A stretch of DNA of 64,000 bases from Vigna angularis (Eukaryota > Streptophyta > Magnoliopsida > Fabales > Fabaceae). Shown here in pieces: positions 1 through 13,067 of this stretch. Every line of letters starts with the position of its first letter. Position 1 is the stretch's first letter. Location of the stretch: contig NC_068971.1 of NCBI RefSeq assembly GCF_016808095.1, forward strand, positions 12,660,501 to 12,724,500, written 5' to 3'. The translations under genes and the position numbers were made by a program. Under the pieces are notes generated by a model. That model did no database searches and was not told the origin of the DNA. It was given only the letters and a program-made list of their open reading frames with translations.

Positions 1-367
1 TTAATATTATTTCACTTAAACACATTATATTATATAATTATGTACGTTTGTATAAAATTAGAACATTTAATTATAAATATCAATTAACTAACAATAGAAC
101 TTCTCTTATTATGAAACCAAATTTTCTTTTACGGAGAGTAATCATGTTTTGATTCCCATCAAACAATTATGAGAAGGAAGTTCTTCCCTATTCTTTAAAC
201 GCACTTTTGAAGATGTGTCCTCCAATTAAAATTATATATTTTTATGATTTCCAACCATTTTTAAATAAAAAAAAGTGTATATATAATGTTCTATAGAATT
301 GACCTAAAAAAATTTGCATTTATTTAAAAAATATAATAAAACACATGCAACGCTGAAGACAACATTT
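1..367. other. AT-rich spacer
   Basis: AT-rich sequence with no reading frame of coding character and no recognised repeat. Nothing further is seen here. Confidence 0.5.
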
Positions 368-870
368 CACTACAAGAAAAATAATGTATTTTCAACCAAT
401 AAAATTCATTGTATAGAAAATATTTCTCGATAATTCAAATTTATTGATGGATAAAATTTTTTATCAATAATATTTTATAACAGTAAATTCATTGATAAAT
501 ATTTCTAAGTGATTATTTATCTATAATTGTCAACAAATTTTGAATGTTGATAAAATTTATCAATAAATATTGTAATTGGGTTTTTTCTTTATTTTTTTTC
601 TCCTCTTTTTTTTTTTTTTTCTTTTTCTCATTTTTCTCTTCTTCTCCTCATCGTACTTATTGTTGCCTTCTCTTCATTTTTCTCCTCTTTTTCTTGTTTT
701 TTTTTCTTTTTCTCTTCCCATTATTATTAACGTGTCGGTCTCATCGTACCTTCTCCTCTCCTCTTCTTCTCAATCATCTCTTCTTATTATATAAAAAAAA
801 TCATATTAATGAAAAATTTATTATTTTCGGTCTTAACAAGAAAGTTGTGTAAACAAAAAAGATAAACCTT
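368..870 (+). mobile_element. Possible CACTA transposon terminus
   Basis: The sequence CACTACAAGAAAAATAATG at 368 matches the usual start of plant CACTA (En/Spm) elements. Inverted A/T-rich motifs of the type TTGATAAA...TTTATCAA follow between about 420 and 570, as expected of subterminal repeats. A long pyrimidine run at 575-720 gives spurious Phe/Ser-rich frames. No matching right end was found, so the extent is a guess and the element may be only a terminal fragment. Confidence 0.3.
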
Positions 871-3800
871 ACATAAATTTATAAAAACTTTATATAACAT
901 TTGAATCATATGAAAACTTTTATTTATCAATCGATCTTGGTAAATAATTGTTTTTATTTATATAAATTAATATATAAATAATTATTTTTAGTTTTAGTAT
1001 ATTTTATATATTTAACACTTTCAAATTTATATGCATCTATAACTTCTTCTTTTTTATCTTTTTGGATATTTTTTTAAGATTCACCATTTATTGACTTAAG
1101 TCATTAATGAATTCCTTTATTTAATATCACAAACCACACTTTCATTATACTATCATCTTAAGTGTTTATCTTTTCTAATCAAATCATAATATAATAAAAT
1201 TCAAGTCATTTATAATACTTGAACAAATCAACCATCATATAATTAAAGCCTTTGGTTTTGATTAAGAAAAACAATACACTATCCAAATAGACATATAACA
1301 ACTTTTACATAAAGCCTTTGGTTTTGATTCCATGCATTCAATTTCAACTAGAGGAAATTCAAGCGACTCCAATTTCAGTTCTTTTCAAATGTGCCATGTA
1401 AAACATTGTATAATTTATATCATTACCATTATTAGAAACTATGGTTATTAACATCTTTTTCAATTTCATTCACCTAAAAATTTTCGAGTAAGTATTCACC
1501 AAAGTTTAGTAATATGAAGAAAAGAGCACAAAAAAACATTATAAAAATAAATAAAAAAATTAATTGTTACCTCAGCTCTATGTGTGTATGAAGACTTGAG
1601 TAGTTGTGTGTTATTAGAAGGTTTGTAATTTTGTCCAAAAAAACACTAGAAGGTTTGTCATTTCGACTATAAAATTTATATAAGAAGATTTGTAATTTTT
1701 GCCAAAAAAATATTACACATTGAATAATAATATATTTATGGATGTAGACCTTAAAGTGTCGAACTATATTAATTTGTTTCTTTTACATTTTTATTTAATA
1801 TTTTTGCTCTTTTTGTATGTGCTTATATTTATATTTATGCTCTTTATATTTTTGCTCCTATTTTTGAAGAGATTATGTTTCTATTACGTGATTCCCAACA
1901 TCCTAGGTATAACTTTCCTTACTTAGATATGACTTACTCTTGAAGAAACTTAACTTCAAAAACAAAACTTCAAGAAACCACATAAACTTCTAAACAACGT
2001 TAAGTACTTAAAGCATTATAACTAGCTTAATCTGACAAGTAGTTTTTATTATCACTCATTTCATACAAGCAAATACAAAACTTTCACATATAAAGAAAAA
2101 AAGAAGAGAAGGATTAAACTCTACGATGATAAAGAACTAACCCATATTTAAGACTCCAATATGAAAATTTTCATGTAACCTTCGTCACCTTTTAGATGAT
2201 GCAATCTAATAATGAAATATTAATCTAAAAACTTAGAGAGAATATAGATGACTTATAATTTTAGAAAGACAAAATTTTATAACAAATGAAGAATGAAATG
2301 TTTTTTTTACTATGTCCAATGTATTTCAAAAGACATTTTCATTTAGTTAAATTTTATTCTCCAAGCTCAAATAAATTTTCAACAATGATTTTGAATCATT
2401 ATTACTATATGATACGTACAACAATAAATGTAACTTAACTATGGTTTTGTGTATTACGTATGACAGATATTTTCTTCTTAGTATAGTAAGAAAAAGAAAA
2501 TAACACTTCTATCAAAAGAGTTTAATTTTATTAATTTCGTTTGAATTTATTAATAATTAAAATAATTTAACAAGTGTTTAATTTTTAGTAATAATTATAT
2601 ATGTTTCTTAATAATTAAAAGTAATTAAATGTAAAGATATAATTAAAAGTAATTAAAAAATTCCGTTTAAAACGTATCCAATAATTAATAAAAATCAAAT
2701 ATTCATTTAATTATTTTAGTCATTAACAAATTTTAAATAAAGTTAATGGAATTAATTTTTTTTAATAAATTTTTTTATTGTACTACGTCAATATTTATTA
2801 TGCTAAAGGGACTACTCATCCAAGATTATATATAATACTTTTTTAAAGAAAGATTTAGTTCAGTAAGTAATAAAAAATAATTAATGTTTAACTTATACAA
2901 GTTTTAATAAAATAATGAAGAAATCCAATTTAAAAAGTCCTTATTTTAATTTTAAATGGTGAAAATTAAAACGCGTTGGGTCATGTTGGCTTTTTAAATA
3001 CTACTCCAAAGGTGTGGAGTATACCCCATAATAATTTGCTGTCAATTATGAATTTTCTAAAGGTAGCCCGAAAGCACTTTTTGGAATCGCTTATTGGTAC
3101 TACTTTCAGACAAAGAAAAAACAATGAAAAGAAACCTTAGACTGAATGATTATATTATCATGCATAGTCGGCTCAAAATTAATTTAATAATCAACTTGTC
3201 AAACGCGATTTTGATTTCTTTTTAATGTTTCTCTGTTCTTTTTGACTTAACAGTACTTTTAGCTTTATTTAGCGTCTATATGAGACAAGAAATCCAAAGA
3301 AAGATGCAAATAACAGTTGCAAACAATGATTAGTAATTTGTTCACTGCATGCAAAATTCGACATATCCCTCTACGCGGTTTGATTATGGAGAATATTTAC
3401 ATTCCCTTAATTATGGCATCAATCATGAAAAAGACATAGAAAGTCTTACTTAAGTAGGTTTAAATATGACTTCTGTAATAAGTCAAATATTATATATCTT
3501 CTTGCAATTCATGGTAATAAACTATAATTGCAATAACGATGAACGGTGCGAGATATTATTAGAATTATTGGTTGAATCTATCTCGACATTTATTTTCGTT
3601 GTTATATTTGTTTTAGTTTTAAATTATTAAAATATTTTTAATTTATTAGATAATACAAGGTATTTCTATTTTTGTTTTAATTTTGTATTTTTTTTTAAAA
3701 TATATATTTGATCATTTTTCTTTTTTATAATTACTTAACTTTTTTATCTAATTTTTATTTAATATTTTTATTTAATATTTATATAATTATAATTTATTTT

Positions 3801-3999
3801 TTATATTTAATATTGAAAAAATGCATTTTTCTTTAGACATACATTGAATATTCAATAATAAGTTTAAGATTTATTTTTTATAAAATTCTTACTTGTAGAT
3901 AGATAGTGTAGATTTTGAAATAAATTGCTTAATTTTAAATAATTCATCAAATAATAAAATACTTTATTTTTAATTATGTACTGAATATATGGTCAAACA
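871..3999. other. AT-rich intergenic spacer
   Basis: No coding frame, TSD-flanked insertion or RNA gene was identified. A short repeat (AAAGCCTTTGGTTTTGATT) occurs near 1248 and again near 1311. The short open frame at 1699-1926 is Phe/Leu-rich, with no homology I recognise, and is taken as noise. Confidence 0.5.
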
Positions 4000-4540
4000 C
4001 TTTCGTGTTTATCAATATTGGTATCTTTCTAGAACAACTTAATACAAGATTCATCATGGGTATCATTTATTGAGGGTTAGATGCTGAAGATCGAGTAATA
4101 CTTTTCGAAGATTATATATCACATATCGAGAACCGAGAGCTACTTGTCGATTGTTGATGTCTTCTACTAAGAGTCAGGTGTCGACAACCAGAGTCAATTA
4201 CCACTTACTAGAACCCAGTGTCATATACTCAGAATCAAGTATCGCTTACTAAGTGTTGGCTACCACAACATACCCTATGTGTCGCTTGTTGAGGTCTATG
4301 TGTCGCATACCAGAATTAAAGGTGAACTATCAAAACACAAATCAGCTTGTCTTACTATTTTTATCTGACCATAAGACAACTTATTTTATTGTTTCTACTT
4401 GACCACAACCCAACATACCTTACTACTTCTATCATGTCACAATCCAGTATATCTTATTGTTTTTACTTAATCACAAACTAGCCTACATAATTACTTTTAT
4501 TAGGGTGCAAGTTGACATGTCTTACTGCAAGAAAAAATAG
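4000..4540. repeat. Degenerate tandem repeats
   Basis: Two diverged repeat themes lie side by side. About 4080-4310 has recurring GTGTCG/AGTATCG-CTTACTA-type units. About 4340-4530 has recurring units of roughly 50-60 bp built on CTTACT-ATTTTTA-TCTGACCA-like words. Units differ at many positions, so this is old. It may be a decayed retrotransposon UTR; no LTR or TSD supports that. Confidence 0.4.
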
Positions 4541-6889
4541 AAAAAATCCATAAAAGTTGAAATAATATATACTCAATTTTATCATAACATGCTATTTTAA
4601 AAAATAAGATAGATTTCACCATGTTTTTATCTTAGGCGTAGGTGGAATTCTTATCCTCATATTGCCAATATATTACAAGTTTAGTTAGCATCTCCTACTT
4701 TAAATCATGTTTTTCCACTAACAATGTCGTTTGACCCTTCGACATATGCATGCACCCATTCATATTTTATCGTGTTGTTCACAAAATCACTACGGATAAA
4801 ACAAGCTATTCAGAGAATATTATTAAATTGCAAATTTTCTGAATAATTTGATGAATATTTTCTTTTAATAACTTGACGTCAATTATATTCTGGAAATAGT
4901 GGACGATAAGGATCCAGTAATGTGAAGATAAGATTCATTAATACATTGATTGATCATATACCTATTTTAAGTTGAATTTTTAAACATAAAGGACCCTTCA
5001 ATCAAAATCAATTAGGTTCTTCACATCATAAAAATTTCTCACCGAAGTTGAAAATACTCGTAATTTTGAAAACCACGTTATCTTTTTTTATAGGTTGCAA
5101 TATTAAAAGAATGAGAATGATTGATTCTCTTTGCATGCAAGTGGTGTTTATCTTTTTCTCCACCCTTCAACATTTTCTTAATAAGTGTTTCAGTTCGTAC
5201 CAAAATTAAAATAATTTTCTTCCAGCTGTAATATTTGACTGATATAGAAAATTAGGCCCATAATTTCTGTGAAAAATGAAGAACAATACTCATACTGTAT
5301 CCTTTTCTATCTCACCAATCAGTTTCTTTGAAACGTAAACAATGCAGTCACATCAATCAATCATCTTGTGATTGAGAGATTTGGATTATCGACAGTTGTG
5401 AAGGGCCTAAAGAAAAAATTACACCAATTATCACATCAGAATAAATAATAAGGAAAACGAAAAGTAAACACACTAGTGATAGCAGAAGTTTTTCACAAAA
5501 ACTAAAACACTTTGAAAAAGAAATTTTATTTGTACCATTCCCAAGATTTTAATATTTAAATTTTATCATCCAATCATTATTTTATTTTCAAATTTTATTA
5601 TCGATTTTTTTTGTATGAATTTTATCATCCAATCAGTATTTATGAAGATTGGATTCTTTATATATATGCAAGTGGTGGTTCTTTTCTTTTCTAGATAAGT
5701 AATAGTCAAAGAAAACAAAAAGGAAGAATAGAATCCATTATTTATATTAAGTTTATATTTTTTTATATGTCATCTAGCCAATTTCTTATTTTCATCTTTT
5801 TTGTTATTCTCATATTTCAACTATTTCACGTTCTTTTTCAACATGACATTAAATTATTTGTTCAAATGTCTTTGTTTAATTTGTGATTGGTGTGTTTTTA
5901 TTCATGCATGGAACTTACTAATCTGCTTTTCTATGAAAAAGGATCCACCTCATTCGTTAATTAACTCACTTTATTTGGCTCCATTTTCAAAAAGCAATTT
6001 GTGAGTTTGACAAAGAATATTAAAAGTGAGTTTTGGTTGGTTGTTTCCAATAATTATGCTAAAAAAATGAATATTATTTTTTGATATTTTATCTTTATAC
6101 TTTTTGTTTACCATGAAAATCCTAAAATTCGAATATAAGGTCCCATGCAATCTATTAACTTTCTTATACCATATTTGTAAATAAAAAAAAATGAATCCAA
6201 AACTTCATTATACATTATCAAAATCAGATTAGTATCGTATATAAATCATAGGAACATTGCCAATAGTTATTTCACTTTATATACAAGAATGATTATGAAT
6301 ATAAAAAAGGAGAAAACTTGTATATTTAAATAATCTAAGGTTTTAAACTTGTTATTTCGTTTCATATTAATGACTAAATCTACGATGCACCTTTTATATT
6401 ATAGTCAAAATCATAAAACATCCTATGAAAGCAGATTTTTTATACATATAATGTCGAGATTTTAAATGTTTAAAAATATATCATTGTATTATTAAATTTA
6501 TATTTATATTTTGAAAATATAGGTTCAATTTTCAGTATTTCAACATGCTGCTTACGTCTCGTACATGACATCTTATCTCCAAAAAATGACTCTTTGCAAA
6601 TCAATCGATGAGGCGATCCTTTTGGTCCCACTCATTTGGATGTTGTTGGTTACTTTAAGAACCACCCAATTAAGCCAAGTTTAGATTAATTTTTACAATT
6701 TAAATTTATCTTATCTATAAATTAATTTAAAAAAGTTAACTTTTAAATGATACATAAATTACTTTAATTTTTGCAAAAATATATTTTACATTATTTGAAG
6801 ATGGAAAATTGATACATATCTTGGATATGATGGACGAATTATTATAGAAAGTGAATCAAGTAGTTAACAATATTTAAGAGTATTATTTG
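4541..6889. other. AT-rich intergenic spacer
   Basis: No gene is supported. Two similar stretches around GCAAGTGGTG (near 5140 and 5665) suggest an old local duplication. The frame at 5801-6004 shows no recognisable domain. Confidence 0.45.
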
Positions 6890-6892
6890 AAT

Positions 6893-7868
6893 CATCATTG
6901 CAAAAAAAAAAAGTCTTTGACGTTTGTGAACGTTCAACATAACCCCAAGGTTTTATTAGGAGACATCAATTTAACGTGCATTCCATATGGGATGTCAATT
7001 ACATTGGATTGCAAGTAGACAAACGTCAATTGGTGTCGGTTTTGACACTAACCGACGTTTAATTTATTTTTTTTCTTAAAATAATTTTTTTTACAATAAA
7101 ATCACACCTGAAATATAGAAAATGATTTCAGCACATCACAAAATTATATGTTTTATGCGTTTCAAGTGATTATAGTATTAAACAATAACCAACCAAAATA
7201 CTAACGTTCTTAAAGGGTTGAAAATGGAAATTAATGAAAAAAAATGGGCACAATCAATGGAGGATGGACACAAGCAATGGAGAGGGAAAGTGTCGCCATT
7301 GAGGTCCGAGAACTCACGCACAAGAAACTGCACCAAAAGTCAATGAAAACGAAATGTAATTGGTGCAAAATGATTTTAAATGATGTAAAGTGGAAGAAAA
7401 CTTACCTAAATGTTAATGACGAATGAGAAAACAAGATAAAGAAGACGAAAGTAACAAGAGAGAGAAAACGTATAACTAATGCTCGCGTTCTGGATTTGGT
7501 GAAAAATAGGGGATTTGACGTCGGTTGGGAGGTCCCCCTCCTAGCCGACGTAAACAAAGTTAATATTGGTGCCCAAAATGAGGTGTTTTCGTACCTTTTT
7601 GACGTTAGTGGGTGGGGGACCGACGTCTAATACAAATTAGACGTTGAGAAACTTGTAGCCGACGTGTAAAGTCAATAATGACTTTTTAGTTCTGTTTGCA
7701 GACCATTTAACGCTTGTGGGGTGGGGAGTCGACGTTTATAACGTATTTGATGTCAAAGACCCCTGTAGTCGACGTCTATGATGACATTGTTTTTCATAAA
7801 ATTGCCACCGATCATTTTTTTATTTTGGATTTTCATTCGTTAGATGTTAAATGATTTTTACAATAGTG
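6893..7868. mobile_element. Small non-autonomous CACTA-like element
   Basis: The right end reads TTTTTACAATAGTG, a CACTA-type terminus in reverse. The left end CATCATTGCAAAAA is a degraded partner. A 3 bp duplication AAT flanks both ends (6890-6892 and 7869-7871). The interior carries many GACGT-containing words (for example CCGACGTT, GTCGACGT) in both orientations, concentrated at 6915-7060 and 7510-7775, typical of CACTA subterminal transposase-binding repeats. There is no transposase. The left terminus is imperfect, so confidence is moderate. Confidence 0.6.
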
Positions 7869-7871
7869 AAT

Positions 7872-10540
7872 ATATGAATTAATTGAAAGTAAACATTTAT
7901 ATTTTTAAATTAATTATGAAAATAGAAATAATATATTTCTATATATATAGTTATAATTTTAGATTTGTTTTTATTTTAAATTATTAAAATATTTGAGTTA
8001 ATTTTGTTATAAACGAGAAACTTAACTTGAGTGAAAAATAAGGAAACAAAAGTTCCATAAACAATTAGTTGTAAGATTATGAGTCAAAAGGTGTTATGAT
8101 TTGTAATTTTCTTTCTAGACTATCTCTTGTAGTAAAATTTTAATAGTAATATCATAGTCTATGATTTTTTTTTTATATATAATCAAGTTTGAGGGAGACA
8201 AAAATGTACTATTGTGGTAAATAGTCAACAACGTTTATAAGAATGTATTGAGATACATAGAGAAGCAGGAATTTTTTATTTTGTTATGGTAAAAACTTGA
8301 AGTAGAATTGGACTCAGTCGAGAAAGAGATAGTTAAGTGTTAGTTTTTTATATGAATTAATTTATGTCTCATTATTATATGTTATATGTTGAAATTTATA
8401 CAAGGATTAAACAAGTTTTTTAATTGAAATTTATTTTTGCTTGAAATTTTATCATATTTTGATCTAAATTTTAAAATGGAATGGATATAATTTTTTTATT
8501 TTAATTATGTTAAAAATAATTTGTATCAAATACGTTTTATATTAATATTTAATTTGTTTAACGTAATTGAATTAAAAGTACTCTATTTATTATTTTTTAA
8601 GTTTGAAGATCAAAATATATAAAAGTTTTTAATATAGATGAATTTTAATTTTACATCAAAGTTAAGAGATTAAATATATATTTAACTCTTTATAAAATTA
8701 TAATATTATACTATTATTTGGCATTAACATTAAGAAAACATATCATTTTAATTATTTTTTATAAATAATTATTTAATAAATGTTTGAGCATGTACTAATA
8801 CAATTATTATATAATAAAGATGATAATAAAATAAAAACTTCACATCCCTACATATTGAGGATGATGATTGATTGATAACCCTCAAAATTTGTAGTTCTTG
8901 TTGACGAAGGATTTTATTACTCATTTATTAAACAATATATAATCCATATTTTAATTAAATATCTTATTTTAATACTTTTATTATTAAAGACAGCTATACT
9001 GTTGGTGTTTTTTAAATGAGATATCAAAATACTTTTCTTCAAATACTGAAAACAAGACTAGGATCGAGATTATTTTGAAGAGGATAACGAGTATAATGAA
9101 AGATGTACTTATTTTCAATCCTATTAACCAAATTTTGTTGGGTGTGGTATTCCTTAATAAATCTGTATTTCATCGAAAAAAATACTGAAAGCAAATTTCA
9201 TTAAAAAATACATTTTTTTATTAGATTTTAAAATTCAGTTATATAAGTATTTTTTGTTATTGTATTTTTTTAATCTATTTATGCGTTGATTTAATTTTTT
9301 TTTACCAAATTTCGAAATTTAATTTTTGTGAGTGTCTATCAAATTCAAAAACTTGGTATGCTTAGCTGTATACTCGATTTGGAAACCAATAACTACACTC
9401 ATAAGAAAATTAACAGGTTTTCTGTAGTCAAAGTCCTAGCAATAATTTAGAGGGTGCGGAAAGAAAATGTGGGGCGCGGGAAGAACCTCTTGTCAATGAT
9501 TCCAAACTGGACTCATTTTCCATTTTGTACTTTTAGGTCTAAGGGCCCATTAGTCATTGGAGGAAGAAAGTGATCGTCTTTATTTATGTTAACAATAAAT
9601 ATAACATTATTAATGATACAAGATAGCAAAGACTAATTTTTTAAATGAGATTATTAGAACAAGTATTTTTTAATTTGGAGGACTAATGAAAATACCAAAA
9701 TTTTAAAAATAAAAAATATGTTCAAGGTATACAAATTTAAGGATGGTAGTTTTTTTTATAAATTAATTTATAGAGAAATTAATTTGAATTTTTTTTATCT
9801 TATTTTTCTTCTTCGAAGGAATTTCTTTTATCGACAAAAATAACATTTTATGTTTATAAATTGATGGTCTCACCCTTTTACAGAAATGTAAACAATACTC
9901 GTAATTCATCTTGATTCTTTGAGGTATTTGTTTCTGAGCAATATATTCCCCTACAATCTAGGAGTCTTTGTGATAGCAGTGCATCATATCTTTTTCATAA
10001 ATATATACAAATTGAAATAATTTTATGAAAATATTAAATTATTTTAGCAAAATTATTTATAAATAAGAGTTATGTATTTACCATTAAATTATAATGAATT
10101 TATTTATTAAAAATAAAGCCTATTTTACTGTAATCTGGTTCCAGCCCTTCTAAGTGAGTAGATTTACACTTGTTTAACTATTAGGTACTAAATGCATGGG
10201 GTTTGGTTCCATCAAATTTTATTAAAAATGATTGAAAATAGAAAGGTAAAATTACTTTCAAATTTGAAAACAAAATGTCTATCCTATTATAAATAGTAAA
10301 TTCTTTTAACAATTTGGTTTCATATTTTATTTGAATATTTCATCTTTTAATAAAAGTATACTTTTTAAACAATTTTTATTTATAATTTTTAATGACTTTT
10401 AATAAATAAAAAATAAATTATTTATTTAATAGCTAACAATTATTTTTTCTTGGCTTAACTTATTTACTTAAAATAACAAATACATTATGTTTTGATTTTC
10501 AAACAATCATTTTAAAATCATATTTTTAATCTAGATTATT
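7872..10540. other. AT-rich intergenic spacer
   Basis: No coding frame, structural RNA or bounded mobile element was recognised. The stretch contains ordinary AT-rich plant spacer. Confidence 0.5.
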
Positions 10541-11591
10541 TAGATTACAAATAGTTACAACTAATATCTTAATTAAGTGGGAGAGTGAATTAATTATTTT
10601 TCAAAAATTAGTTTTTTTTTCAAAACAATTTTAAAAAGTTTCTTTTAATTCATTAACACGATTAATATGAAATATATTAATAAGATCCAAAACAATCACA
10701 AAATTATATAAGAAAGAGATTTATAATAAGAAAATAAAACAAAATCTAAACATTTTTATTCTGTTATAACGAATCTATATTTTTAGCAATCTTAACTAAA
10801 CATTTCATTACAGATTAAAAGTTTCAAATTACTAGTGCATCTACATAATCCTAAAACCAAGATCTAAGCAAAACCTTAAAGAAACTCTTCAATAAACAAA
10901 AAGATTAGAAGGTGCTTCACATAATCACTACAACCTTACAAAGAATAGGTGATGCTTTGCACAATCACCACAACCCTCTACACAAATGTGAATTACAATC
11001 CAAAGAGTGAAATTACAAAACCAAGAAAGATATTACATGTGTGAAGATATTACAATCAAAATCTATAACTAAGAGAAAACTCCTTCAATAATTTAATCTT
11101 GAATAAAAAATGTTTATTTAATCTTGAATAAAAAACGCTTTTTTTTTGTAAAGATGAAATGCTCAAAACTCGTACACACAGTTCAATTAATCTTAGGATT
11201 TCAAAGTGTTGAAATGAAATGGAAGAATATACACGATTTAAGACAAAACTAAGTAACTTTCAAGATTAATCGATTATATTAGTGACTTAATAAATTAATA
11301 TGCCTTAACCATATTTTCTTAAAACTTACTGGATTAATCGATTATGTAAGTGACTTAATTGATCAAAATTGTTTGGTTTTACATTTATCCTTTGAATTTG
11401 ATTAAAAGCATGCTTATATTAAGACTAATTAATTATTATCTAATTAAGATTGATTAAGAGGATTTTTTTTTGGCTTCACAAACATACTAAAACACACACA
11501 AAGGTTAATTCTGATCTATCTAAACAAAAACCATTCATAGCACTTCGACTATAAAAAACAACTATTGAATATTTTTCTTGACATAGTAACA
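10541..11591 (-). repeat. Left (3') LTR of the old Copia element
   Basis: Aligns with 37107-38084 over long stretches, for example around the words AAGATCCAAAACAATCACAAA and CATAATCCTAAAACCAAGAT. Two TTAATCGATTAT-type palindromes sit near 11268 and 11330. Many differences from the right copy indicate age. The outer edge is uncertain by some tens of bases. Short minus-strand frames here are not genes. Confidence 0.65.
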
Positions 11592-12849
11592 ACCTCTCTC
11601 TTTTTTTATGATGTCCAAACTTGTATACAACAACAAAACCTTTCTTCCCCTTTGGACATGATAAAACATAAGGATAAAAATGGAGAGAAAATAATGTAGA
11701 AAATAGCCAAACATAACGCAATATATAACCAAACATGGTGTAGTATATATCTAATCAATCCAACCAAAAAATTACAAAAACATTCAAAACCCAAGGTTAC
11801 CTTTGCTCCTCCTAACATGAAACCTCCTATACTGATAAAGAGGCCATTGAAGAAGAGTGAGGTTTTTGTGGATGAAGAGTAAGGAAGGAAGTAGAGAATG
11901 TGATAGTCGTAGAATGCATGTCATTATATCATATGATACCGGAGTAAAATGTAGAAAATGTCGATAGGAGAAAAAGGAATATCAAACTACAAACATCATT
12001 GTTCAATCAAGTATCAAGAAAAGAACATCATAGACTTAATGTGAAAACCAAATACAACAAATTGTATTATTAACTCAAAGTACAATCAATTATAGAGGAA
12101 CAATCTTGATCCTAGAAGCTAGAGGCATGGTTACTCACCATAGGAATAAGCACCCAAGTAGTGAAAAAACTTATAATCACTTTCTCATCATAAATTTTTA
12201 AAGTTTGTACTGTAAAAAGTGTTTGTGGAAGATGGTTTATCAAAGCATCATGTAACCAACTTAACATAAGATTATTTGATTGGAACTTGGCATAATTGAT
12301 TATCATAGTGCAAAACTTAAGCACAACAATGCAGAGAAATCAAAATTTTAATCAACTATCAGAATAATCTAATCAATTAACTTGTGCAGAAAGATGAAAA
12401 ATGGACATGTTACTTAGACCAAGCTATGTCTAATATGAAAAAGTTATGGTTATAGCACTATTGTTAGCACACCTAAGAGCTATATTTTCAAGGTAGAGGT
12501 CAAAGTCGTATAATTGATGTTTAATCCTAATCGATTGTGAACAACAACTACCAGCAACAATATATTTTCAATCATAATCACAATCCAATAGAAGATAAAC
12601 TTTTTACCTTGCCAATCCTCAAAATTTTCCTTTGTTATTATCACCATATGTAACATGATCATTGACTTTGTAAGTCCTCTTTCTATGTATTGTTGAATTT
12701 CTTCCCATCTTTTATTATGTGTCTTGAACATTCATTATCTTGATACTACATTGTTTTCCTTGCATCAAGATACAACTACAACATAGATTAAAGAGGAGAT
12801 GTATGTACACAATTTAATTTGTATCTTTTCATGTTAGTGGCTTGAGATG
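11592..12849 (-). other. 3' internal region of the old Copia element
   Basis: Lies between the left LTR and the gag 3' end of the old Copia host. Short minus-strand frames (12112-12324, 12480-12731) show no recognisable pol domain. This matches a gag-only or heavily decayed element whose pol is absent. Confidence 0.45.
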
Positions 12850-13062
12850 TTCCTTTAGGCACTCATTTGTACTTTACCTCACCATAATTATGGAAATAAT
12901 ATGAATTTGATGCGTGACCAATTACACAACAATAGAAACATGTAATGGATGATGGTTTGCTCATGCTAAGGAAGTTCCTAGGTTTTAATCGATTAATTTG
13001 TCTAGTATAACCTATACCTTCCTTATTTAACATACTTATCAAGGAGGATGACATGAATATTA
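12850..13062 (-). pseudogene. Old Copia gag, 3' fragment with broken zinc knuckle
   Basis: The minus-strand frame contains CFYC-x4-GHASNSY followed by YG, which parallels the second zinc knuckle of the young gag at 19953-21611 (CFYC-x3-GHTSNKC...YGV). The last zinc ligand Cys is Tyr here. The fragment stops at the GAGCT target site of the Athila-like insertion and resumes on the far side at 26737. It is a dead nucleocapsid remnant. Confidence 0.65.
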
Positions 13063-13067
13063 GAGCT

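Noticed and set aside
544..852. Phe-rich 102-residue open frame
   Set aside because: Produced by a T-rich low-complexity run; no domain, signal or codon bias supports a gene.
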